Of a DNA stretch of 64,000 nt, positions 1 to 6,737 are shown in pieces. The position numbers and the translations under genes were made by a program. The first letter of the stretch is position 1. The number at the start of each line of letters is the position of its first letter. Source of the stretch: JAHJDS01 sp964569795. GTDB taxonomy: Bacteria; Desulfobacterota; Desulfarculia; Desulfarculales; JAHJDS01. The notes under the pieces were generated by a model. The model had not been told where the DNA came from. It searched no databases and saw nothing but the letters and a program-made list of their open reading frames with translations. The stretch lies in the NCBI GenBank assembly GCA_964569795.1, contig CAZMVB010000001.1, positions 248,001-312,000 of the forward strand, read 5' to 3'.

Positions 1-284
1 TAAGGCAGACCAAAAGCCTCGAGCAGGCAGGGCACCTGGGCCTCCCGCCCGTAGCCGGACACGCCCTCGGCGATGTTGAACACCAGGTCCCAGCGCCGGC
101 CCTCGGCCAGACGCTCCACCAGGCGCGGCAGGCGGCCGATCCGCTCGGGCTGATGGCCCAGGCCGGCCAGGGTCTCCTCCAGGGCGGCGACGGTCTCCTC
201 AGAGTCGAATTCAGCCACCTCTTCGGGGCCGAAGCCGGCCGCCCGGTAGTCATCCCGCAGGTCATAGGTCAGGCCGATGTGCAT
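1..284 (-). CDS. ATP-grasp ligase, D-Ala-D-Ala ligase-like (N-terminal part, runs off the left edge)
   Basis: Only the first 94 or so codons are present; the C-terminus lies outside the window. The start is the ATG at 284, with a GAGGTG ribosome site seven bases upstream. The visible N-terminus begins MHIGLTYDLRDDYR and continues to DLVFNIAEGVSGYGREAQVP, a segment typical of the pre-ATP-grasp domain of D-alanine--D-alanine ligase-like enzymes (the VFNIAEG segment). These enzymes use ATP to join the carboxylate of one amino acid to the amine of another. The gene begins 13 bases after the kamA stop on the same strand, so the two are almost certainly co-transcribed. That suggests the ligase uses the beta-amino acid made by KamA rather than acting in cell-wall synthesis. 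Catalytic residues cannot be checked because the ATP-binding core is missing here. Confidence 0.75.
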   Translation of the reverse strand, partial: MHIGLTYDLRDDYRAAGFGPEEVAEFDSEETVAALEETLAGLGHQPERIGRLPRLVERLAEGRRWDLVFNIAEGVSGYGREAQVPCLLEAFGLP

Positions 285-297
285 CTGACACCTCGGA

Positions 298-1638
298 TCA
301 TGAGCACCCGGCGCCGGTGTCCGGGTAGAGGTAGAGATCGTCCCGGAAGTTGCGGAGGATCAGGTTGCCTCCGTCCCGGCCGGCCACCGCCTCGGGACAG
401 AGGGCCACCTTGCCGCCCCCGCCCGGGGCGTCGATGACATAGGTCGGCACGGCGTAGCCGCTGATGTGGCCCCGCAGGCCCTGGATGATCTCGAGCCCCT
501 TGGCCACCGCGGTCCGGAAGTGGGCCGAGCCGGAGATGGGGTCGCACTGGTACAGGTAGTAGGGTCGGACCCGCATCCGGAGCAACCCCCGCATCAACTC
601 GGCCATGGTAGCCACGTCGTCGTTCACCCCGGCCAGGAGCACCGTCTGGCTGCCCAGGGGGATGCCGGCGTTGGCCAGACGGGCGCAGGCCGCCGCCGCC
701 TCGGGGGTCAGTTCCAGGGGATGGGTGAAGTGGAGGCTCATGAACAGGGGGTGGTAGCGCTTGAGCATCCGGACCAGACCGGTGGTGATCCGCTGGGGCA
801 GCACGGCCGGGACCTTGGTCCCCAGGCGGATGATCTCGACGTGCTTGATTTGGCGGAGACGGGCCAGGATCCACTCCAGGTTGCGGTTGCTCAGGGTGAG
901 CGGATCGCCGCCCGAGACGACCACGTCACGGATCTGCGGCGTGGCCTCGATGTAGGCCAGGGCCGCCTCGAGGCGGCGCCGGCCGCTGTGCCCCCCGCCG
1001 TGCCCGCCCACCAGGCGCGAGCGGGTGCAGTAGCGGCAGTAGGTCGAACAGAACCGGGTGACCAGCAGCAGGACCCGGTCCGGATAGCGATGGACCAGCC
1101 CCGGGGCGACCTCGTCCGCCGACTCGCCCAGGGGGTCGTCGGCCTCGCCCGGGCCGACCACGGACTCGGCAGTAACCGGCACGACGCACCGCCGGATGGG
1201 GTGCCCCGGGTCGTCGGGGTCGATCAGACTGAGGTAGTAAGGCGTGACCGCCATGGGCAGCCTCCGCTCCCCCCCGGAAAAGGCCTGGGCCTCCTCCGGG
1301 GTCAGCCGAATCATCGGATCGAGTCGTCCCGGACCGGTCACCCGATGGCGGAGCTGCCACCGCCAGTCGTTCCAGTCGGCCCGGGTGCTGTCCGGGAAAA
1401 ACCGCTGGTAAAAGGCCTTGGCCCGCTGGTTGACGATGATGCCGTTGGTCTGCTTGACGGCTTCGAGTCTGGCCCTCGATCGGACGGGATCATCGTCCGT
1501 CTCCAGGGGAACGGCCAGGGTCAGCGCCCCTCGGGAGGGAGGTTTGTCTTCCTCGGTCGAGGATTCCCCTCTGTCCCCCAGGGGCGCGGCGCCGGCCGCC
1601 GCCTCGCTTCGGGCCGCCAAGCGGTCTTTCCGGGTCAT
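298..1638 (-). CDS. kamA: KamA-family radical SAM aminomutase (lysine 2,3-aminomutase type)
   Basis: Pyridoxal-phosphate and radical-SAM enzyme of about 446 residues, expected to shift the alpha-amino group of L-lysine to give beta-lysine. It carries the radical SAM cluster motif CSTYCRYC (CxxxCxxC). It also has the PLP-lysine motif DAPGGGGK and the segment QCDPISGSAHFR. The two Asp residues in those last motifs match the lysine epsilon-amine ligands known from clostridial lysine 2,3-aminomutase, so lysine is favoured over glutamate as substrate. The start chosen is the ATG at 1638 because GGAGGTG lies just upstream; the frame is open a further 19 codons. It sits between a small upstream gene and a D-Ala-D-Ala-ligase-like gene, with no acetyltransferase (AblB) in view, which argues against a simple N-acetyl-beta-lysine osmolyte operon. 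Confidence 0.9.
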   Translation of the reverse strand: MTRKDRLAARSEAAAGAAPLGDRGESSTEEDKPPSRGALTLAVPLETDDDPVRSRARLEAVKQTNGIIVNQRAKAFYQRFFPDSTRADWNDWRWQLRHRVTGPGRLDPMIRLTPEEAQAFSGGERRLPMAVTPYYLSLIDPDDPGHPIRRCVVPVTAESVVGPGEADDPLGESADEVAPGLVHRYPDRVLLLVTRFCSTYCRYCTRSRLVGGHGGGHSGRRRLEAALAYIEATPQIRDVVVSGGDPLTLSNRNLEWILARLRQIKHVEIIRLGTKVPAVLPQRITTGLVRMLKRYHPLFMSLHFTHPLELTPEAAAACARLANAGIPLGSQTVLLAGVNDDVATMAELMRGLLRMRVRPYYLYQCDPISGSAHFRTAVAKGLEIIQGLRGHISGYAVPTYVIDAPGGGGKVALCPEAVAGRDGGNLILRNFRDDLYLYPDTGAGCS

Positions 1639-1691
1639 TTTCACCTCCAAACTCAAGTTGGGTTCATTCCTGCCCTCCGGGCGGCCGGTCC

Positions 1692-1958
1692 TCAATCCAG
1701 GAGCCGGTAGCCTTCCACCCGGATCAATCCCTCACCCCGGGCCGAACGCCTCCGCCGGCCCGTGACCATCACCTCGCGCCCGACCAGGTGGTCGATCCCT
1801 TTGGCCGAACCGGACGTCTCGACCCGGTACTCCTGTTCGTCAAAGGTGGACAGGACCACGCCAATCACCCGCCCGTCCCGATCCCACTCCACGGGGATGA
1901 TCAGGCCGCGGATCTCGATCCGCTCGCCACCGTCGGACTCGGTTCGGGTCACGTCCAC
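1692..1958 (-). CDS. Small conserved protein, first gene of the kamA operon
   Basis: A protein of 88 residues with a GTG start (GTG GAC GTG ACC) preceded by GAGAGG. The chain alternates short beta-like segments: IRGLIIPVEWD, GRVIGVVLST, EYRVETSG, GREVMVTGRRR and GLIRVEGYRLLD. This resembles a small OB-fold or barrel protein. I recognise no catalytic motif and no signal peptide, so it is probably cytosolic. It lies 53 bases upstream of kamA and is the first gene after the sigma-54 promoter at 2037-2052, so it should be expressed with the aminomutase and ligase. Its function is unknown. Confidence 0.7.
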   Translation of the reverse strand: MDVTRTESDGGERIEIRGLIIPVEWDRDGRVIGVVLSTFDEQEYRVETSGSAKGIDHLVGREVMVTGRRRRSARGEGLIRVEGYRLLD

Positions 1959-1993
1959 CTCTCGGCCAGGGCGGTCAATGATTACCTGGCCCT

Positions 1994-2017
1994 CAGCGGC
2001 CCCAAGGGGCCCCGCTG
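1994..2017 (-). promoter_or_regulatory. Hairpin in the leader RNA of the kamA operon
   Basis: On the minus strand CAGCGG and CCGCTG arms, extended by GGGGCC/GGCCCC, form a compact stem between the predicted sigma-54 start site (about 2025) and the first start codon (1958). It could protect the 5' end or limit translation. There is no U-tract, so it is not a standard terminator. Confidence 0.45.
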
Positions 2018-2036
2018 ATGGCCCGCGCCCTGTAAT

Positions 2037-2052
2037 GGCAACGGCCGTGCCA
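2037..2052 (-). promoter_or_regulatory. Sigma-54 (-24/-12) promoter of the kamA operon
   Basis: The minus strand reads TGGCACGGCCGTTGCC, matching the RpoN consensus TGGCACG-N4-TTGC at every fixed position. Transcription should start near 2025 and run left into the 88-residue protein, kamA and the ligase. An NtrC-family activator is encoded immediately upstream and palindromic sites lie 60-270 bp upstream, as expected for enhancer-dependent transcription. Confidence 0.85.
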
Positions 2053-2105
2053 TATTTTTAATTTATTGTTTTAATTGAATAAATTTAAAGCAAGCGGCCA
2101 GTTCA

Positions 2106-2309
2106 GGAACTACGAGTTCCGATATCAGATCGAAAAGGCAGACAGGGCCGGGCCATGGCGGGAGTCTTTTTGGACAACTTATTGAATTTACATTAACTTA
2201 TTAAATTTGCGAACCGGAAGTTCCGATTAAACGCGACTCAGAACTCAGAGTTCCGGTTTGACAGCCATGGATTGACATTAATTTATTAAATATACGAATG
2301 AGAAGTTCC
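2106..2309. promoter_or_regulatory. Cluster of four palindromic upstream activator sites
   Basis: Two good inverted repeats of the form GGAACT-N3-AGTTCC occur: GGAACTACGAGTTCC at 2106-2120 and AGAACTCAGAGTTCC at 2240-2254. Two more sites at about 2210-2224 and 2295-2309 keep the right half AGTTCC with a degenerate left half. All lie upstream of the sigma-54 promoter at the distance usual for enhancers. The natural candidate ligand is the adjacent NtrC-family regulator; that link is inferred. Confidence 0.65.
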
Positions 2310-2328
2310 GATCAATGACGATTCAGAA
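2191..2328. repeat. Two imperfect 53-bp direct repeats (2191-2243 and 2276-2328)
   Basis: Both copies begin CATTAA, contain a TTATTAAAT block and GAAGTTCCGAT, and end TCAGAA. They match at about 42 of 53 positions, by eye, with a period of 85 bp. Each carries one half-degenerate activator palindrome. The duplication explains how the activator sites multiplied. The stretch is AT-rich compared with the genes around it and has no coding potential. Confidence 0.7.
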
Positions 2329-2355
2329 GGCGGGTTTCGATTTAATAACCATTGG

Positions 2356-3804
2356 CTACTTATAATCCTCCTTGCGCAGCCCATGCCTGGTCATCAGTTT
2401 GTGGAGTTGCCGGGTGGTCACGCCGGCGGCCCGGGCACTCTTGTCGATGCGGCCCTGGTTGGCGGTCAAGATCGACTGGAGGTATTGGCGCTCGATCAGT
2501 TCCAGGCCGCGGCGGCGGACCTCGGCCAGGGGCGGGGCGGCCGGGGTCTCGCCCGGGGGCGGGAGGGACCGGGTGGCCAGGAGCTCGACCGGGACCACGT
2601 CCACGGTCAGGACCGGTGAGTTGGCCAGGATGTAGGCCCGCTCGATGATGTTTTCCAGTTCGCGGATGTTGCCCGGCCAGTAGTATCCGGTCAGGGCGGC
2701 CATGAGTTCGCTTTGCACGCCCTTGATGTTCTTGCCGTAGGTCCGGTTGAGCCGCCCCAGGAGGCCCTCGACCAAAAGGGGGACGTCCTCGGTCCGGTCC
2801 CGCAGGGCGGGCAGGTCGATGGGGAAGACGTTGAGCCGGTAAAAAAGGTCCCGCCGGAACAGACCCTTGTCGCAGAGGTCGGCCAGGTCCTGGTTGGTGG
2901 CGGCCACGATCCGGACGTCCACCTCGATGGGGATCTCGCCGCCGACCCGGCTGAATTGCTTTTCCTGAAGGACCTCGAGGAGGCGGATCTGGGTGGCCGG
3001 ACTGACGGTGCCGATCTCGTCCAGGAAGATGGTCCCCCCCTGGGCGATCTCGAACTTGCCCAGCTTGCGCTTGACGGCGCCGGTGAAGGCGCCCTTTTCA
3101 TGGCCGAAGAGTTCGCTTTCGATCAGGGTCTCGGCCATGGCCCCGCAGTGCACGGCGATGAAGGGTCCCTCGGCCCGGTGGCTCAGGCCGTGGATGACCT
3201 TGGCCATCAGGCTCTTGCCGGTCCCGGTTTCACCGGTGAGCAGGACCGTGGTCTTGGTCCTGGCCACCGACTTGATCTTGTCCAGGGCCGACTTCATGGC
3301 CGGGGAGTCGGTCCGCATCCCCCGGAACAGGTCGCCCCGCCACGAATTCTCCCGGAGGTGGGCCAGTTCGGACTCGATCTGCCGCCACTCGGACAGGCTG
3401 TCGATGACAAAGCCGATCTCGGCCGGATCCACGGGATAGGTCAGATATTCGCTGGCCCCGGCCCTGACGGCGGTCACCGCCCGCCGGATCTGGGCCTGGT
3501 CGGACATGACGATGATCGGGGCGGTGGCGTAGGCCTCCCAGTAGGGCTGCAGGGCCTGGGTGTAGTCGGCCCGGCCGTCGCGGTTCGGGCCGCTCTCCAG
3601 AAACGATAGGTCGATGAAGGTGTACTCGTACCTCTTGCGCCTGAACGTCTCCAGGCAGGCCTCCCTGGTGGCGGCCAGATCGACCTTGAATTCGCGGTCG
3701 AAGTGGGCCCGGATGATCTCGGCCGCCTCGTGGTTGGTCGTGCCCAGCAGAATTGACTTCAAGACCGCACCCGGTGTTCGTTTTGGGGCAAGTCTAGACC
3801 ACAC
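2356..3804 (-). CDS. Sigma-54-dependent NtrC-family activator with degenerate receiver domain
   Basis: About 482 residues: a receiver-like domain (roughly 15-145), an AAA+ core, and a Fis-type helix-turn-helix at the C-terminus. The AAA+ core shows Walker A GETGTGKS, the sigma-54 contact loop GAFTGA, and Walker B GGTIFLDEIG. The receiver lacks the usual acidic pair after beta-1 (SILLGTTNHEA) and has Tyr where the conserved Lys should be (YLTYPVD). An Asp in FIDLSF remains. It is therefore probably not switched by ordinary phosphotransfer. It ends about 300 bp upstream of the sigma-54 promoter of the kamA operon, on the same strand, and is its likely activator. The start is uncertain: a GTG at 3804 follows AGGAAGAG closely, and a TTG 15 codons later is an alternative. 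Confidence 0.88.
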   Translation of the reverse strand: MWSRLAPKRTPGAVLKSILLGTTNHEAAEIIRAHFDREFKVDLAATREACLETFRRKRYEYTFIDLSFLESGPNRDGRADYTQALQPYWEAYATAPIIVMSDQAQIRRAVTAVRAGASEYLTYPVDPAEIGFVIDSLSEWRQIESELAHLRENSWRGDLFRGMRTDSPAMKSALDKIKSVARTKTTVLLTGETGTGKSLMAKVIHGLSHRAEGPFIAVHCGAMAETLIESELFGHEKGAFTGAVKRKLGKFEIAQGGTIFLDEIGTVSPATQIRLLEVLQEKQFSRVGGEIPIEVDVRIVAATNQDLADLCDKGLFRRDLFYRLNVFPIDLPALRDRTEDVPLLVEGLLGRLNRTYGKNIKGVQSELMAALTGYYWPGNIRELENIIERAYILANSPVLTVDVVPVELLATRSLPPPGETPAAPPLAEVRRRGLELIERQYLQSILTANQGRIDKSARAAGVTTRQLHKLMTRHGLRKEDYK

Positions 3805-3844
3805 CCTCTTCCTGGCGCAATTTTTTTAGTCGCCGGCCGAGGAC

Positions 3845-4208
3845 CTGTCGGGTGAAGTTAAGTCGGGCGAAGGGGGAAGACAACCGGAGGCCGCCACCTA
3901 TTTTTCGCGGAGGCGCTGCTGGGCGCCTGCGACCGGGCCTGGCTGGTCCTGGGCTTCGCCACCTCCGCCGCCCAGGTGGGGCCCTGATCCGGTTTGACCG
4001 GGAAACGCACAGAATATCTTTTAAAATACCAAAAACAACAAAATGTTATATGGATGTTAAGTGGTTCGAATCCGGTTGCCGCCTCCACCCGGGGGGCTGA
4101 ATTTCCTGGGGCCTTTTTCGTTGGGTCGGCTAAATTCAGGCGCTGGATTTTTCGGGGTTTAATTCAAGGCGTCATGAATCGACAGCGATTCAATATTTCT
4201 TCAGCGGT
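3845..4208. other. Gene-poor region between the activator gene and the RRM gene
   Basis: No convincing complete gene. At about 3877-3987 a plus-strand open frame ends in a protein-like tail (FFAEALLGACDRAWLVLGF then SAAQVGP and a stop) without a start, which could be the stump of a broken gene. It is followed by an AT-rich tract and then the tRNA/tmRNA-like remnant at 4060-4093. The minus-strand ORF here is the familiar antisense artefact of a T-loop (ATGFEP). Confidence 0.45.
4060..4093 (+). pseudogene. 3' end of a tRNA or tmRNA gene (remnant, possible att site)
   Basis: The sequence GTGGTTCGAATCCGGTTG followed by CCGCCTCCACC carries a T-loop (TTCGAAT), a weakened T-stem and an acceptor 3' strand with a CC-ended tail, as in the last 35 or so bases of tRNA or tmRNA. 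No matching 5' half with D-arm and anticodon, nor a tmRNA 5' end, is found upstream. Such 3' fragments are left at the ends of integrated elements, so this may be an attachment-site scar beside AT-rich foreign-looking DNA. It could also be chance. Confidence 0.4.
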
Positions 4209-4230
4209 CCGGCAGGGCCGGTTTTTTTTT
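4209..4230 (+). terminator. Rho-independent terminator-like hairpin
   Basis: CCGGC-AGG-GCCGG followed by nine T on the plus strand. No plus-strand gene ends just before it, so it may close an unannotated short transcript or the decayed region to its left. Confidence 0.5.
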
Positions 4231-4274
4231 CAAAGCAAAGTTATTCACGGACCGAGGGGCCCGTTTTTCTGGCC

Positions 4275-4318
4275 AAAAAAGCAGAAGACTTCCCCTCGCC
4301 GAGACGAGAAGGAAGTCT
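4275..4318 (-). terminator. Terminator of the RRM protein gene
   Basis: Minus-strand arms AGACTTCC and GGAAGTCT enclose an inner CTCG/CGAG stem, and a run of six T follows on the minus strand (4275-4280). It begins about 45 bases after the RRM stop codon. Confidence 0.8.
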
Positions 4319-4364
4319 CCTGGTTTAAATGCGGCCTATGCCGCTGGGGTGATCGAATCCGGTC

Positions 4365-4637
4365 TTACCAGCGGCGCTGCGGGCGCGGCTCGCGGGGCTT
4401 GGCCTCGTTCACCTTCAGGGTCCGGCCGTCCAGTTCCACGCCGTTGAGGGCCTCGATGGCGGCCTGGGCGGCCTCGCCGTCCTCCATTTCCACGAACCCG
4501 AAGCCCCGCGGCCGGCCGGTGTCCCGGTCGGTGATCAGATTGGCCGACTGCACGGTGCCGTATTGCTCGAACAGGGCCCGCACGGCATCTTCGGTGGAAT
4601 CATAGGACAAATTGCCCACGTAAATGTTCTTTCCCAT
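4365..4637 (-). CDS. RRM-type RNA-binding protein
   Basis: A single RNA-recognition-motif protein of 90 residues, with RNP-2 IYVGNLSYD at the N-terminus and RNP-1 RGFGFVEM near residue 45. It has a short basic tail (KPREPRPQRRW) in place of the glycine-rich tail seen in some homologues. Such bacterial RRM proteins bind single-stranded RNA and are often cold- or growth-phase-induced. The ribosome site AAGGAG is ideal. The gene is monocistronic: its own promoter lies at 4787-4814 and its terminator at 4275-4318. The predicted 5' leader is about 140 bases, long for such a small gene, which suggests post-transcriptional control. Confidence 0.95.
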   Translation of the reverse strand: MGKNIYVGNLSYDSTEDAVRALFEQYGTVQSANLITDRDTGRPRGFGFVEMEDGEAAQAAIEALNGVELDGRTLKVNEAKPREPRPQRRW

Positions 4638-4786
4638 TTCTTCAAAACTCCTTCGAGAAAAATACAGGTCCCCCTCACGGGGGGCAACTCCGGCGCAACG
4701 AGCTTAACTTATTGGCTGAGATATTCGCGGCCACTGCCGGCGGATCTGAGCGGTCGGTGTCAGCTTATTGCCCAACTTAAATCTAA

Positions 4787-4814
4787 ATTATATTTTCGTA
4801 TTTGGTATTGTCAA
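4787..4814 (-). promoter_or_regulatory. Sigma-70 promoter of the RRM gene
   Basis: Minus strand TTGACA (4809-4814), 16-bp spacer, TATAAT (4787-4792): both hexamers are consensus. The start site should be near 4780, giving an untranslated leader of about 140 nt. Confidence 0.8.
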
Positions 4815-4895
4815 TAAGTTTCGGTGGAATTTATAAAAAATACCTGCCTCGATCCGCACCCCCCTGTACCCGCCCGGGGGTTCGTCCCGGCCGGA

Positions 4896-5507
4896 TCACC
4901 CCCTGCGCCGAAGGCGAAACAGGGTGCCGACGATCAGGTATGAGGCCACGGCCAGGGCGATGCCCCCGGCCACGTCGGCCCAGTAGTGCTGGCCGACCAG
5001 GACCGTGCTCAGGCAGACCAGCAGCGCCACCACCAGGCTGCCCAAAATCGTCCAGCGGCCGGCCCCGCCGGCCCAACAAAAGATGAAGCCCAGCGCGGCG
5101 AACAGGCAGTGCGACGACGGAAAGCAATTGGCCGGGGCGTCTCCGGCCGCCACCAGTCGCATCAGCCGCCGGGGCAGGCCCGGGCCGTCGTAGCTCATCC
5201 GGGCCATGGCCACCGGGTACAGCCAGTAGATCGCCAGCGAGGCGGCCATGGCCAGGCCGTAAGTGGCCACCAGCTTCTCGAACTTCTCGGCCGGCCAATT
5301 GTAAAACAGGGGCCAGACCAAGAGGGCCAGCGATCCGAAGATATAGGGGTACACGGCCAGGGGAACGAACAGACCGGGCGACGGCCAGGTGACGCCGCGG
5401 GCCACGCCCAGGGCGTTCAGCCGGGTATAGATCAGGTACCACCCCGCCCACATGGCCGCCAGGACGACCACCCGGCCCAGGTGACCCAACCAGGATAGGG
5501 AGCGCAT
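4896..5507 (-). CDS. PAP2-superfamily membrane phosphatase
   Basis: About 203 residues with some six hydrophobic segments. The PAP2 signature is present as PSSHCLFA and, further on, VGQHYWADVAGG, which supply the two catalytic His residues and the Asp. The layout is closest to the inositol-phosphotransferase/Aur1-like branch. It probably removes phosphate from a lipid phosphate or undecaprenyl pyrophosphate at the periplasmic face, but the substrate cannot be read from the sequence. The ATG at 5507 was chosen because GAGGCGGAC precedes it; the frame extends 35 codons further without a better site. It ends about 80 bases from the RRM promoter and appears monocistronic. Confidence 0.85.
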   Translation of the reverse strand: MRSLSWLGHLGRVVVLAAMWAGWYLIYTRLNALGVARGVTWPSPGLFVPLAVYPYIFGSLALLVWPLFYNWPAEKFEKLVATYGLAMAASLAIYWLYPVAMARMSYDGPGLPRRLMRLVAAGDAPANCFPSSHCLFAALGFIFCWAGGAGRWTILGSLVVALLVCLSTVLVGQHYWADVAGGIALAVASYLIVGTLFRLRRRG

Positions 5508-5786
5508 GATTGTCCGCCTCAAGTTGCCGGTTCGTCCGGCCATCCTCGGATCATCAATAGCATAACCCGTCTTCCTGAAGGGACGCAAAAATCCGGTAAT
5601 GCCCCTGGTCATGAAATGGGTCCCCGTCCTTATCGGATTGAGGGCTGGCCCTTATTTTCAGGTGGCCCCCCATATCTCATATGTGTCTGAGGTGGACCTT
5701 TTGAATTTGCGCCGAGGGGCGGGGTGGGGTATGTTTGTAAACGATTCCGGAGCGATCCGGGGTCAATCTCGAGACCGGGGGGAGTG
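5508..5786. other. Divergent intergenic region
   Basis: About 280 bases between the leftward PAP2 gene and the rightward vWA gene. It must hold both promoters, but I see no strong consensus hexamers, repeats or RNA structure. Confidence 0.4.
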
Positions 5787-6707
5787 GTGTCGTTCCCGAA
5801 CAAAGTCGCGGTGGTGGTCTGTCTTTGCCTGGCGGTCGGCCTGACGCCGGTTGCGGCCTCGGCGGGCTGGATTTTCGGGGACGATCCCTTCAGCCTGATC
5901 TCCCAGCGCGACCTGTGGCACGACCAGGCCGTCTGCTGCTGGCGGCATTACGGCCGTCTGCTGGGTTGGGTGGTCGCCCCCGGGCAGGGGGGGCCGGATC
6001 GGGCCGCCTTCGAGGCCTACGTCAAACAGCGGGTCTTGGCCCTGAACCAGCGCGAGGCCGCCCTGACCCTGTGGCAGAAAAAACTGCATGAGATCGCCCG
6101 GCGGTTGGAACGGGTCGCCGCCGGGGGCCGGCCGAATCCGGCCCCGGGTGGACGGAAGGCCGCGACCCCGGTCCGCTCGGCGGCGCCCCTCTGGACGGCC
6201 CTGAAGGGCGCCGCCTGCGACGTGGTCTTCATCCTGGACGCCTCGGGCAGCATGCGCCGGGTCATGGACTTTCCCCACCTGAGGCGCTTTGACATGGCCC
6301 GCTACAAGGTCCTCGAGCTGGTTCGCGACCTGCCGTCGGGCTCCCGGTTCGCCCTGAGGGTCTTCGGCTCCCGGACCGGCAACCGTCAGGCCGACCGGGT
6401 CCGGGGCTGCCGGGATTCCATCCTGCTGAAAAAGCTCGGTACCCCCGGGCCCCGGACCCTGATCAAACTTTTGTGGCGGGTCAGGCCCAGCGGCTGGACC
6501 TGCATCGGCTGGTCCATGCTGCAGGCCCTGAACCACGATCTGCACGCTTCCCGGCGAAAATGTCGGGCGATTGTGGTAATATCTGATGGAGACGATCAAT
6601 GCGAATTCATGCACGGTCGGCTGAGGGACATCGAGGCCCGGGTCAGGGCCCGCGGCGTGAAGGTCTTTCAGATCCACATCGGTCCCGTGACCTCGACCGC
6701 GCGCTGA
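5787..6707 (+). CDS. Exported von Willebrand factor A (vWA) domain protein
   Basis: About 306 residues. The start is placed at a GTG (5787; the preceding GTG at 5784 is equally possible) just after GGGGGGAG. The N-terminus VSFPNKVAVVVCLCLAVGL ends at an Ala-rich site (ASA), a clear signal peptide. Residues of roughly 25-130 are helical and unmatched. A vWA domain follows with the MIDAS motif FILDASGSM (DxSxS) and a later SDGDDQCEF supplying a metal-site Asp. It therefore probably binds a divalent cation and a protein partner in the periplasm. There are several Cys (CCW, CDVVF, CRGC-like, CEF) that could form disulfides. The following CBS gene starts 30 bases on and may be co-transcribed, although no functional link is evident. 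Confidence 0.8.
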   Translation: MSFPNKVAVVVCLCLAVGLTPVAASAGWIFGDDPFSLISQRDLWHDQAVCCWRHYGRLLGWVVAPGQGGPDRAAFEAYVKQRVLALNQREAALTLWQKKLHEIARRLERVAAGGRPNPAPGGRKAATPVRSAAPLWTALKGAACDVVFILDASGSMRRVMDFPHLRRFDMARYKVLELVRDLPSGSRFALRVFGSRTGNRQADRVRGCRDSILLKKLGTPGPRTLIKLLWRVRPSGWTCIGWSMLQALNHDLHASRRKCRAIVVISDGDDQCEFMHGRLRDIEARVRARGVKVFQIHIGPVTSTAR

Positions 6708-6737
6708 AGACGGTCTTTACAACCTGGGGAGGACGGC

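Noticed and set aside
466..1710. Plus-strand open frame of 414 codons opposite kamA
   Set aside because: Antisense shadow of a high-GC gene: Gly/Arg/Pro/Asp-rich with no ribosome site or domain, while the minus strand has a full radical SAM enzyme.
2181..2328. CRISPR array
   Set aside because: Only two imperfect units with 85-bp period, promoter position, and palindromic operators; no spacers or cas genes.
3858..4088. Minus-strand ORF beginning MEAATGFEP
   Set aside because: Known type of artefact: reverse translation of a tRNA-like T-loop.
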